This document shows positions 15,632-22,799 of a stretch of 33,207 bases of DNA, piece after piece. The notes beneath the pieces were generated by a model. The model saw only the letters and a list, made by a program, of their open reading frames with translations, did not search any database and was not told where the DNA came from. Made by a program: the position numbers and the translations under genes. Origin of the DNA: JAYRWN01 sp041917975 (GTDB taxonomy: Bacteria > Bacteroidota > Bacteroidia > Chitinophagales > Saprospiraceae). Every line of letters begins with the position of its first letter. Within the stretch, counting starts at the first letter, position 1. The stretch is from positions 1 through 33,207 of the forward strand of contig JAYRWN010000383.1 of NCBI GenBank assembly GCA_041917975.1. Reading direction: 5' to 3'.

Positions 15632-16225
15632 ATGAATTACCTTGCTCATTTATTGCTTTCCAGAGGTTTTCCGGAACTTACTACTGGAAATTTATTGGCT
15701 GATTTTCTAAGTGCACCTGAACAAAAAACATTGCCTCCATGGATATATAAAGGTGTTCTGCTTCATCGTTATATTGATACCTATGCAGACAATCATCCGG
15801 AAGTGAAAGCATGCCGGGATTTGATAAGACCTATGCAACGAAAATATACACCAGTAGTAGTTGATATTTTTTTAGATTATTTCTTAGCGTACAATTGGAC
15901 CGATTTGGCAGTCGGATCTTTTGAAGTATTTGAAGACGAAACGTACGATTTTATTAATTTGGCTGTAACCCAATTTCCGGTTAACACCCAGGAGAAGATA
16001 ACCCGAATGGTTACAGCTCGGTGGTTAAGTGCCTATGTCTCCTTGCCTGGATTATCAAAAGTTTTCCAGCGAATGCAAAAGCACTTAAGATTTAACAATC
16101 AAGTATCACACGCACCGGAGCAACTGCTGGAACATTTCGAACAACTTAATCAACATTTCTTAATATTCTGGCCGGACCTTGCTGAGGGAGTGCAACAAAA
16201 GATTAATAGGTTAATCGGCAACTAA
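15632..16225 (+). CDS. acpH: ACP phosphodiesterase (AcpH/DUF479 family)
   Basis: Removes the 4'-phosphopantetheine arm from acyl carrier protein by hydrolysis, a metal-dependent HD-like enzyme. The 197 residues carry the family's N-terminal NYLAHLLLS and GNLLADFLS segments, HRYIDTYADNHPEVK (with the His and Asp residues expected to bind metal), and the VVDIFLDYFLAYNW motif (DxxxDxxLA). It stands alone between divergent ychF and convergent porT. I see no TAnnTTTG match in front of the start in the gap of 128 bases. Homologues in Bacteroidota are usually annotated this way, although activity has been shown mainly for proteobacterial members, so the enzymatic role is inference. Confidence 0.8.
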   Translation: MNYLAHLLLSRGFPELTTGNLLADFLSAPEQKTLPPWIYKGVLLHRYIDTYADNHPEVKACRDLIRPMQRKYTPVVVDIFLDYFLAYNWTDLAVGSFEVFEDETYDFINLAVTQFPVNTQEKITRMVTARWLSAYVSLPGLSKVFQRMQKHLRFNNQVSHAPEQLLEHFEQLNQHFLIFWPDLAEGVQQKINRLIGN

Positions 16226-16229
16226 CGCG

Positions 16230-16943
16230 CTAGCCCTCAAAGTTAAAGGCAATCGTGAATGAGCGACTTAAAATCTTATCGATGATCCTGGCTTTGACGG
16301 TATCACCTTTATATATTAGGGTGTTACCCAGGCCTTGGGAAAACTTGATTTCAGGTGAAAAAATGAAGTACGGTAAAAAAAATTGAATTCCAGCGCCAAC
16401 TTCTGCAGAAAAATCGTGAGGAGAAAGTTTTATCAGATTTGTAAACCGTTTGGTCCTGGATTTACTGGAAATGTCGTATGAATATTTCATTCCTCCCAAG
16501 ACAAACAACCTAAAATCTTTGTAAGGCATGGATTTGTAGCGCAGAAGAAAGGGGAGTTCCATAAATGTAGCTTCTACACGATTCAATTCATCAGCACCTT
16601 CATCAATCCCCTTATAATCAATAGTACGCTCGGTGAATGAAAATGCTGGTATCATTCTTAAATCAAAATAATCCCCCAGCTTTAAGTTTGTGACTATGCC
16701 AACCACAAATCCAGGGCCTTTTATGGATTGAGCAGCTCTTAGACTATCATTAAGTATAAAATCATTAGAATGAAAGATTTGATAATCAGAGTTGTTAAAT
16801 CCGAAAGAGAGGCCGAAATAATAAGGTTTGCCTTGAAAATCACGGTAATGGACCCCACCATTCTTTATCTGGGAGTAACTTTTGCTCAAAGGAACAAAAC
16901 AGAGTAGAACTATTAAGATTTTAAGCCTTGATAAATGGTGCAT
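16230..16943 (-). CDS. porT: PorT-like beta-barrel protein of the type IX secretion system
   Basis: A 237-residue outer-membrane protein with a signal peptide (MHHLSRLKILIVLLCFVPLSKSYSQ... start region) and amphipathic beta strands throughout (FGLSFGFNNSDYQIF; FFLPYFIFSPEIKFSQGLGNTLIY; SRSFTIAFNFEG), ending in an outer-membrane-type aromatic/Gly terminus. The gene overlaps ubiE by 31 bases. The ubiE-porT gene order is known from flavobacteria (porT/sprT), where PorT is needed for type IX secretion and gliding. Sequence alone supports the OMP_b-brl family; the PorT name relies on length and this order. The T9SS cargo at 3347-5038 is consistent with a working system in the organism. The 16225/16230 convergent end has only 4 bases between stops. 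Confidence 0.72.
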   Translation of the reverse strand: MHHLSRLKILIVLLCFVPLSKSYSQIKNGGVHYRDFQGKPYYFGLSFGFNNSDYQIFHSNDFILNDSLRAAQSIKGPGFVVGIVTNLKLGDYFDLRMIPAFSFTERTIDYKGIDEGADELNRVEATFMELPFLLRYKSMPYKDFRLFVLGGMKYSYDISSKSRTKRFTNLIKLSPHDFSAEVGAGIQFFLPYFIFSPEIKFSQGLGNTLIYKGDTVKARIIDKILSRSFTIAFNFEG

Positions 16944-17650
16944 ATGCCTAATGTTAATGGTCTGTATTCTACTCTAGTAAATCCCTGTTCTGTCATAATC
17001 TGAGTAAACTGAGCATACTCTGGAAATGCAATCACGGATTCAAAAAGGTAGGAATAAGCCCGATGGTCTTTGGACGTTAATTTACCGATTAGAGGAAGAA
17101 CGTATCGGAAATAGAAAAAGTATAATTGTTTAAACGGAAAGATGCGTGGCCTAGTAAACTCCAGTATAACTGCTATCCCACCAGGTTTGAGGACTCGATA
17201 CATCTCTGCTAGGCCGCTTTGCAAGTTTTGAAAATTTCGAACGCCAAATGCAACGGTGACTGCGTCAAAAGTATGATCAGCAAAATCAATAGATTCGGCA
17301 TCCCCTTCCCCAAATGTTATTTCTAGACCAGGTCTGATGGCTTTGGTACTTAATTTATTTCTGGCAATAGTAATCATATTGGAACTCAGGTCTAGACCGA
17401 CAATCCTTTTTACCGGCAAAAATCTTGCCGCAGTGAAGGCCACATCGCCAGTCCCGGTCGCTAAATCAAGTAAATCATGCATTTGGTGTCCTTTAAGTAC
17501 ACCAATCATTTTTTTGCGCCAGGTGCGGTCAATGCCTAAAGACAACAAATGATTTAGAAAATCATAGGAGTGTGCAATATTATTGAACATGCGACGGATT
17601 TGACTCTTTTTATCCTCCTGTTCAGAGTAGGGTTTTACGTTTTTATTCAT
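16913..17650 (-). CDS. ubiE: Demethylmenaquinone methyltransferase UbiE/MenG
   Basis: SAM-dependent C-methylation of demethylmenaquinone in the respiratory quinone pathway; Bacteroidota make menaquinone. Motifs: MFNNIAHSYDFLNHLLSLGIDRTWRKKM, SAM motif LDLATGTGDVAF, the YHRVLKPGG-type segment (MYRVLKPGGIAVILEFTRP) and the C-terminal SYLFESVIAFP segment. The open frame begins at an ATG at 17677, but I chose ATG 17650 (MNKNVKPYSEQEDKKSQ) because homologues begin with this short lead and a perfect TAnnTTTG box lies between the two ATGs. The later start gives 245 residues. It is the first gene of ubiE-porT, overlapping porT by 31 bases. Confidence 0.9.
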   Translation of the reverse strand: MNKNVKPYSEQEDKKSQIRRMFNNIAHSYDFLNHLLSLGIDRTWRKKMIGVLKGHQMHDLLDLATGTGDVAFTAARFLPVKRIVGLDLSSNMITIARNKLSTKAIRPGLEITFGEGDAESIDFADHTFDAVTVAFGVRNFQNLQSGLAEMYRVLKPGGIAVILEFTRPRIFPFKQLYFFYFRYVLPLIGKLTSKDHRAYSYLFESVIAFPEYAQFTQIMTEQGFTRVEYRPLTLGICTIYQGLKS

Positions 17651-17655
17651 AAGCG

Positions 17656-17663
17656 CAAAAATA
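17656..17663 (-). promoter_or_regulatory. -7 element abutting the ubiE start
   Basis: Minus strand TATTTTTG is a full TAnnTTTG, only 5 bases before ATG 17650. If used, the transcript would begin at or within a few bases of the start codon. There is no TTG at the -33 place. Confidence 0.4.
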
Positions 17664-17753
17664 GACTCTTCTGTCATTTATCACAGACTGGATATTTCAC
17701 ATTCAAACATTTTTATATTAAACAATAATACATATAAATATAATAAATTTTGC

Positions 17754-17761
17754 TAACTTTG
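17754..17761 (+). promoter_or_regulatory. -7 element of gyrA promoter
   Basis: TAACTTTG is a full TAnnTTTG, 25 bases before the gyrA ATG. No TTG is found at the -33 place; the upstream 40 bases are almost entirely A and T. Confidence 0.5.
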
Positions 17762-17782
17762 CGCGTTTTTAAAACGCACAAA
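17758..17782. promoter_or_regulatory. Operator-like palindrome over the gyrA start of transcription
   Basis: Arms TTTGcGCGTTTT (17758-17769) and AAAACGCaCAAA (17771-17782) surround a single central T at 17770, pairing at 11 of 12 positions. The left arm includes the TTTG of the -7 box, and the centre falls about where transcription should begin. Supercoiling-responsive or repressor control is possible but unproven. Confidence 0.45.
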
Positions 17783-17786
17783 CAAT

Positions 17787-20270
17787 ATGTCCAAAGCAAG
17801 GATATTTCCAATAAATATCGAGGAAGAAATGAAAAGCGCCTACATCGATTATTCGATGTCGGTAATTGTAGCGAGGGCTTTGCCCGATGTAAGAGATGGT
17901 TTAAAACCTGTGCACAGACGAGTTCTTTATGGGATGGACGATCTTTCTCTCCAGCATGATAAGCCCTATAAAAAATCAGCCAGAATTGTAGGCGAGGTGC
18001 TTGGTAAATACCATCCACACGGTGATGGAGCTGTTTATGATGCCATGGTGCGCATGGCGCAACCATGGTCACTGCGCTATCCTTTGGTTGAAGGTCAAGG
18101 TAACTTTGGGTCCATGGACGGGGATAGCCCCGCAGCGATGAGGTATACGGAAGCTAAGATGTCTAAAATTACTGCGGAAATGTTATCAGATATTGATAAA
18201 GACACCGTAGACTTTCGATTAAACTTTGATGATTCATTAGAGGAGCCCACTATACTTCCTTCCAAAATTCCCAATCTGCTAATCAATGGATCAACCGGGA
18301 TTGCTGTGGGTATGGCAACCACAATGCTACCTCATAACCTCGCCGAGATTTGTGATGCTATTATTGCAACCGTAGACAATGACAATATAACTATTGAAGA
18401 GTTGATGCAATACGTGAAAGGACCGGATTTTCCTACTGGTGGTATTGTATATGGTATAAGCGGAGTAAGAGAATATTTTGAGACTGGGCGGGGAAGAGTT
18501 GTATTACGAGGTAAAGCAGAGATCCAAAGTCAGGAAGGTGGCCGTGAAGTGATTATCATCACGGAGATTCCTTACATGGTAAATAAGGCTGGACTAATAG
18601 TAAAAATAGCCGAACTAATTAATGAGGAAAGGCTTACTGGCATTAGTGCTATTCGCGATGAATCGGATCGTCAAGGACTAAGGATAGTGATAGAGTTAAA
18701 ACGGGATGCTATAGCCAGTGTAGTGCTTAGTAAATTATATACGTATACTCAGCTGCAAACCGTATATGGCGTTAATAATATCGCTTTGGTTCATGGTCGC
18801 CCCAGGACGCTGAATTTATCTCAACTACTACACGAGTTCATCAAATTCCGGCTGGAGGTCATCGTTCGACGGACAAAATTTGAACTAAAAAAAGCGGAAG
18901 ATCGAGCTCACATTTTAGAAGGGTTGCTGAAAGCCTTAGATCATATCGAAGAAATAATCGCTTTGATTCGTGCTTCAAAGACAGTGGATGAAGCCAGGAC
19001 TGGCCTGATTAATCAGTTTGCATTTTCTGAAGTTCAAGCAAATGCCATTCTGGCTATGCAGCTGCAAAGACTGACTGGTTTGGAGCGCGAAAAGCTTCAA
19101 ACTGAATATAATGAACTACTTGCTTTAATCAAAAAACTCAAAAACATCCTGGAAAGTGAGGCTCTCCAAAGAGAAATCATAAAGACCGAAACTAGTGAAA
19201 TCAAACAAAAATTCAGCGATGAACGTCGAACGGAGATCAACTTTGCTGAAGGTGAAATAAACATAGAAGACTTAATCCCTGATGATGACGTTGTCATCAC
19301 TATATCTCACCTCGGTTATATCAAGCGGACTAAGATTTCAGAATACCGCTTACAAGGACGCGGTGGACGAGGCGCCCAAGGCTCAAAAACCAAGATGGAG
19401 GATTTTATTGAACACATGTTTGTGGCTAGTAATCATAATTATCTTCTTCTCTTTACCGAACAAGGTAAATGTTTTTGGTTAAGGGTATTTGAAATTCCGG
19501 AAGCATCTAAAACATCTACCGGCCGGGCCATTCAAAACCTTCTGAATTTACCGCCTGAAGATAAAGTAAAGGCTTATATTAAGATCCATGACCTAAATGA
19601 TCGAGAATTTATCGAACAACATTATATCATAATGTGCACCAAACAAGGTATTATCAAAAAGACCGATGTAGAAGCCTATTCCAGACCGCGGACTACAGGT
19701 ATTAATGCTATTACCATAAATGAAGGTGATCAACTGTTAGAAGCCAAACTAACCAATGGCAAGCACGAAGTGGTTATTTCAACGAATAATGGCCGGGCTA
19801 TTCGTTTTTCAGAGGGAACAGTCAGACCCATGGGCCGGACAGCTGCTGGTGTAAAAGCTATTACTTTAGATGGTAAAGATGCCGAAGTAATCGGTATGGT
19901 GTGCGTCGAACATGATGATACAGATAGCACCATTTTGGTGGTTTCTGAACATGGCAACGGCAAACGGTCATTGCTGGAAGACTATCCGGTAACCAATCGG
20001 GGTGGGAAAGGCGTAAAAACCATGCAAGTGACCGACAAAACCGGGAAAGTAGTAGCTTTAAAAGAAGTGAAAGAAAAAGATGAGTTGATGATCACTTGTA
20101 AGTCAGGAATTACCATTCGTATGGCTGTGAGTGACATGCGAGTCATGGGGCGCCTGACTCAGGGTGTGCGTCTAATCAGACTGAATGAAGAAGATGAGAT
20201 TGCGGATGTGGCGATTGTATATTTTGATGAAATTAATGAACAAGAGCAGGAATCACCGGCGGAAGATTAA
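17787..20270 (+). CDS. gyrA: DNA gyrase subunit A
   Basis: Breaks and rejoins DNA to introduce negative supercoils together with GyrB. The 827-residue protein has the N-terminal ARALPDVRDGLKPVHRRVLYGM, the winged-helix HPHGDGAVYD (76-85), the active Tyr120 in AAMRYTEAKM, the coiled-coil linker, and a C-terminal beta-pinwheel with the GyrA box QGRGGRG (523-529), which separates it from topoisomerase IV ParC. The tail is acidic (EINEQEQESPAED). At the quinolone-contact position equal to E. coli Ser83 it has Gly81; Asp85, equal to Asp87, is kept. The family usually has Ser, Thr or Ala at that site. GyrB is not in the window. Confidence 0.97.
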   Translation: MSKARIFPINIEEEMKSAYIDYSMSVIVARALPDVRDGLKPVHRRVLYGMDDLSLQHDKPYKKSARIVGEVLGKYHPHGDGAVYDAMVRMAQPWSLRYPLVEGQGNFGSMDGDSPAAMRYTEAKMSKITAEMLSDIDKDTVDFRLNFDDSLEEPTILPSKIPNLLINGSTGIAVGMATTMLPHNLAEICDAIIATVDNDNITIEELMQYVKGPDFPTGGIVYGISGVREYFETGRGRVVLRGKAEIQSQEGGREVIIITEIPYMVNKAGLIVKIAELINEERLTGISAIRDESDRQGLRIVIELKRDAIASVVLSKLYTYTQLQTVYGVNNIALVHGRPRTLNLSQLLHEFIKFRLEVIVRRTKFELKKAEDRAHILEGLLKALDHIEEIIALIRASKTVDEARTGLINQFAFSEVQANAILAMQLQRLTGLEREKLQTEYNELLALIKKLKNILESEALQREIIKTETSEIKQKFSDERRTEINFAEGEINIEDLIPDDDVVITISHLGYIKRTKISEYRLQGRGGRGAQGSKTKMEDFIEHMFVASNHNYLLLFTEQGKCFWLRVFEIPEASKTSTGRAIQNLLNLPPEDKVKAYIKIHDLNDREFIEQHYIIMCTKQGIIKKTDVEAYSRPRTTGINAITINEGDQLLEAKLTNGKHEVVISTNNGRAIRFSEGTVRPMGRTAAGVKAITLDGKDAEVIGMVCVEHDDTDSTILVVSEHGNGKRSLLEDYPVTNRGGKGVKTMQVTDKTGKVVALKEVKEKDELMITCKSGITIRMAVSDMRVMGRLTQGVRLIRLNEEDEIADVAIVYFDEINEQEQESPAED

Positions 20271-20356
20271 CCAAATTATAATACTTCCTTAACAATTTTT
20301 TATGGATTCTTGAGAAGTTTCTGCGTCTGAATAATGTATCCAATGTGGACTTTATT

Positions 20357-20364
20357 TAATTTTG
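20357..20364 (+). promoter_or_regulatory. -7 element of the TPR gene
   Basis: TAATTTTG is a full TAnnTTTG 25 bases before the ATG at 20390. No TTG at the -33 place. The 119-base gap after gyrA shows no terminator. Confidence 0.45.
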
Positions 20365-20389
20365 TTTATTATTAAAAGATTCTCCAAAC

Positions 20390-21718
20390 ATGAAAAAACT
20401 TCTTTTTGTTTTAAGCACTATGTTGTCTCTGACTATATCCATGCAAAGCCAGGATATTAAAGAGGCTAAGAAACTTATGAAAGATGCAGAAAAAGCTCTC
20501 AGCAATTATAATCTGGATAAAATAGCCAATTTTGCCCAATTGGATGAAGGCATTCTGGCTATTGATAAAGCCCTTCAGAATGCTGAACTAGCAGCCACTT
20601 CCAATGGATGGCTGGTAAAAGGTCAATTGTATGGAGCGATCATTGATCGTGATTTTACTATGCCTTTAAAAGATCCATCCTGGAAAAAGACTGAATACTC
20701 TGCAGGACTTAAAGCTTACGACGCTTTTAAAGTTGCTTTTGATAAAGCTCTCAAAAAATTCGAAAAAGAAGATGCCCTTAAGGGTATGGGTGAAACCATG
20801 GCAAACATTAATAACCATGGCATTGAACTCTACCAGGCTTCCGAATTTGAAAGAGCTGCCGAAGAAATGAGCACATTGTTGGTAATTCATAACCTCCTGA
20901 AAGAAAACGGTAAGGAAACTTTTCTGGATGATCCCGAGAAGTATAATACGGCACTGCTTTTAAATGGTTTTTGTAATCTTAAGGCCGGTAAACTAGATGT
21001 AGCTGAAAAAGCTTACCTGGAGTTAATTAAGAGGGACCCAAATGAACCTAATTCTTATGAATCGCTGTACGATATCAATATGCAGAAAAATAACGAAGAA
21101 GCTGCATTGAAATTTTTGGACGAAGGGGTAAAAAAATTCCCCAACGAAACCGGCTTATTATTCGCCCAAATCAACTATTATCTTAAGAAAAATAAGATCA
21201 ATGAACTGATCGAAAAATTAAATCAGGCCATTCAACTAGAACCACAAAATAAATCTCTTTACTCGGTTCTGGGCAATGTGTATGATAATCTCTACCAGGA
21301 TGCTGATAAATCCGGGGAAACCGCGAAAGCTGATGAATATTTTGAAAAATCAAAAGGTGCCTTTGAAAAAGCTCTTGAAGTGGATGCTACTTACGGACAG
21401 GCCGTTTACAGCATAGGTCAGCTATATTATAATAAAGCCGCCTTGATTACTCAAAAGATGAACGCACTATCTGATGACTTGTCCAAGGAAGGATTGAAGA
21501 GATTTAACGATCTTAAAAAACAAGGAGATGATCTCTTTGCTAAAGCTTTACCCTATTTTAAAAAATCCGAATCGCTCGATCCAAATGATATCAATACGCT
21601 GATTGCGTTGAAAGAGATATTTGCTCGGGAAAATCAGTTTGATCTTTCTAATGAGTTTAAAGCTCGTTTAGAAAAAGTTCAAGGTGGAGGAAAAAACGAA
21701 GCTTACTTTAAGCTATAA
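20390..21718 (+). CDS. Secreted tetratricopeptide repeat (TPR) protein
   Basis: A 442-residue protein with a signal peptide (KKLLFVLSTMLSLTISMQSQ) and at least five TPR-like units in the mature part, for example AEKAYLELIKRDPNEPNSYESL, LNQAIQLEPQNKSLYSVLGNVY and FEKALEVDATYGQAVYSIGQLYYN. TPR arrays bind partner proteins; a periplasmic or outer-membrane-associated scaffold is likely, and the partner is unknown. It follows gyrA by 119 bases with its own promoter-like box and ends with a clear terminator. Similar proteins are found in Bacteroidota beside unrelated genes, so the neighbours do not suggest a specific role. Confidence 0.8.
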   Translation: MKKLLFVLSTMLSLTISMQSQDIKEAKKLMKDAEKALSNYNLDKIANFAQLDEGILAIDKALQNAELAATSNGWLVKGQLYGAIIDRDFTMPLKDPSWKKTEYSAGLKAYDAFKVAFDKALKKFEKEDALKGMGETMANINNHGIELYQASEFERAAEEMSTLLVIHNLLKENGKETFLDDPEKYNTALLLNGFCNLKAGKLDVAEKAYLELIKRDPNEPNSYESLYDINMQKNNEEAALKFLDEGVKKFPNETGLLFAQINYYLKKNKINELIEKLNQAIQLEPQNKSLYSVLGNVYDNLYQDADKSGETAKADEYFEKSKGAFEKALEVDATYGQAVYSIGQLYYNKAALITQKMNALSDDLSKEGLKRFNDLKKQGDDLFAKALPYFKKSESLDPNDINTLIALKEIFARENQFDLSNEFKARLEKVQGGGKNEAYFKL

Positions 21719-21738
21719 GATTTCCTTATAATGTATTA

Positions 21739-21772
21739 AGCCTCTGGAATCATTTCAGGGGCTTTTTGTTTT
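21739..21772 (+). terminator. Rho-independent terminator after the TPR gene
   Basis: AGCCTCTG (21739-21746) pairs with CAGGGGCT (21756-21763), 8 pairs with one G-T wobble around a 9-base loop, followed by TTTT-G-TTTT. It lies 21 bases after the TPR stop and just before the stop of the opposite lipoprotein gene. Confidence 0.7.
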
Positions 21773-21776
21773 AAAC

Positions 21777-22643
21777 TCAGAGGAAAGTCGGCATATTCAC
21801 TTTTGCTGCGTTGAGAAAACTCAGGACTGTACAATCTTTGGATTTTAAATCATTCAAGTCTATCAGTTGGTCATGGATACTTCCGGTCACAAATCCATGT
21901 TGACATAAACCAGTGGTCTTATCAAAGTAAATACCTACCTGGTATTCAATGTCCTGTCCATAAAATGAATATATAAATAATCCGTCTTTTTGACCTAATG
22001 TGTATTGACCTTCTACAGCCATTCGGTTGTAACCAATAGTTTGGAGGTTAGTTTCCAAACGAAGGGCTCCATCCAAGACTCTTTCGTTTTTTGTATTTAG
22101 TCGGTATTCATAATAGCCATTATACAAACCTTGCTGACCTGGGATATCCACTTGCAATACCTGGTTCAAATTTGCTGCCAGGCCATCCTTGACTTTTGAA
22201 ATTAGACGAGATGGCAATAACTCAACGCTCAAATTACCATCTTCATTAGGGATACTTTCCCATACTACACCTCCTCCAAACACCCAGCCCCCAGAATCCA
22301 ATTTCTCATATTTGACCTTATACCAAGGTTTTTCAACAGGAATCCCGTTTATGGAAATTTTCTCTAAGTATTTGGTGCTGTCACTCATATACAACAATTT
22401 GGTGGCCTGTGGTAAAGTAAAGAGTACATTTTGGCCTAATCCTGCTCCGGATCGGATCCGGATATTATTGACAACAGTTATTAAATACCTTGGGATAGAC
22501 CTGGACTGCTCAAGGCTGTCTGCTGCTTGCTCATTTTCGGAGGACAAGCTAGTGTTCTGTTGTTCTCGCCTGCAGCCGGAAAGACACAATAAAACAGACT
22601 GAAAGATGAGAAAAAGAAGGCTGAGTTGTTTAAATGCCGACAT
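21777..22643 (-). CDS. SH3-domain lipoprotein
   Basis: A 288-residue lipoprotein of unknown function. The start ATG at 22643 gives MSAFKQLSLLFLIFQSVLLCLSGC, with a lipobox at the Cys; the frame opens 36 bases earlier at a TTG. Residues about 50-125 form a bacterial SH3 domain: VNNIRIRSGAGLGQNVLFTL, the strand pair ATKLLYMSD and GGWVFGGGVVWE. Such domains bind peptidoglycan or peptides. The second half (about 150-288) is beta-rich with repeated 'NGYYEYRLNTKNERVLDG...LRLETN' strands and looks like a repeat-type scaffold. It converges on the TPR gene and diverges from smc; likely placed on the periplasmic side of a membrane. Confidence 0.75.
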   Translation of the reverse strand: MSAFKQLSLLFLIFQSVLLCLSGCRREQQNTSLSSENEQAADSLEQSRSIPRYLITVVNNIRIRSGAGLGQNVLFTLPQATKLLYMSDSTKYLEKISINGIPVEKPWYKVKYEKLDSGGWVFGGGVVWESIPNEDGNLSVELLPSRLISKVKDGLAANLNQVLQVDIPGQQGLYNGYYEYRLNTKNERVLDGALRLETNLQTIGYNRMAVEGQYTLGQKDGLFIYSFYGQDIEYQVGIYFDKTTGLCQHGFVTGSIHDQLIDLNDLKSKDCTVLSFLNAAKVNMPTFL

Positions 22644-22668
22644 ATAATTTTTTGCTTTTCGCTCATCG

Positions 22669-22676
22669 CAAAAATA
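22669..22676 (-). promoter_or_regulatory. -7 element of the SH3 lipoprotein gene
   Basis: Minus strand TATTTTTG is a full TAnnTTTG, 25 bases before the ATG at 22643; no matching TTG at the -33 place. It supports the ATG start over the upstream TTG. Confidence 0.45.
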
Positions 22677-22777
22677 CAATTAATTTATTGATAAGGTTGT
22701 ATATATGAAAGATACCTACATGTTTTAGGGGTAAATACAATTCGAACATATTGAAATAGTATTCATATTATTTTTCC

Positions 22778-22785
22778 TAATTTTG
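22778..22785 (+). promoter_or_regulatory. -7 element abutting the smc start
   Basis: TAATTTTG is a full TAnnTTTG whose last base is only 7 bases before the smc ATG, so the transcript would have almost no leader. No TTG at ideal -33 spacing; the nearest (22751-22753) is 24 nt upstream. Confidence 0.45.
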
Positions 22786-22799
22786 GCGCCATATGCGCC
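22785..22799 (+). promoter_or_regulatory. Hairpin over the smc start codon
   Basis: GGCGC (22785-22789) pairs perfectly with GCGCC (22795-22799) around CATAT; the loop and the 3' arm contain the ATG (22793-22795). In RNA form it would mask the start codon; in DNA form it is a small operator-like palindrome. Confidence 0.4.

Noticed and set aside
17713..18072. Minus-strand 119-codon frame over the gyrA start
   Set aside because: It spans the gyrA promoter and the first 285 coding bases of gyrA; the composition is that of a reverse shadow and no family pattern is visible.
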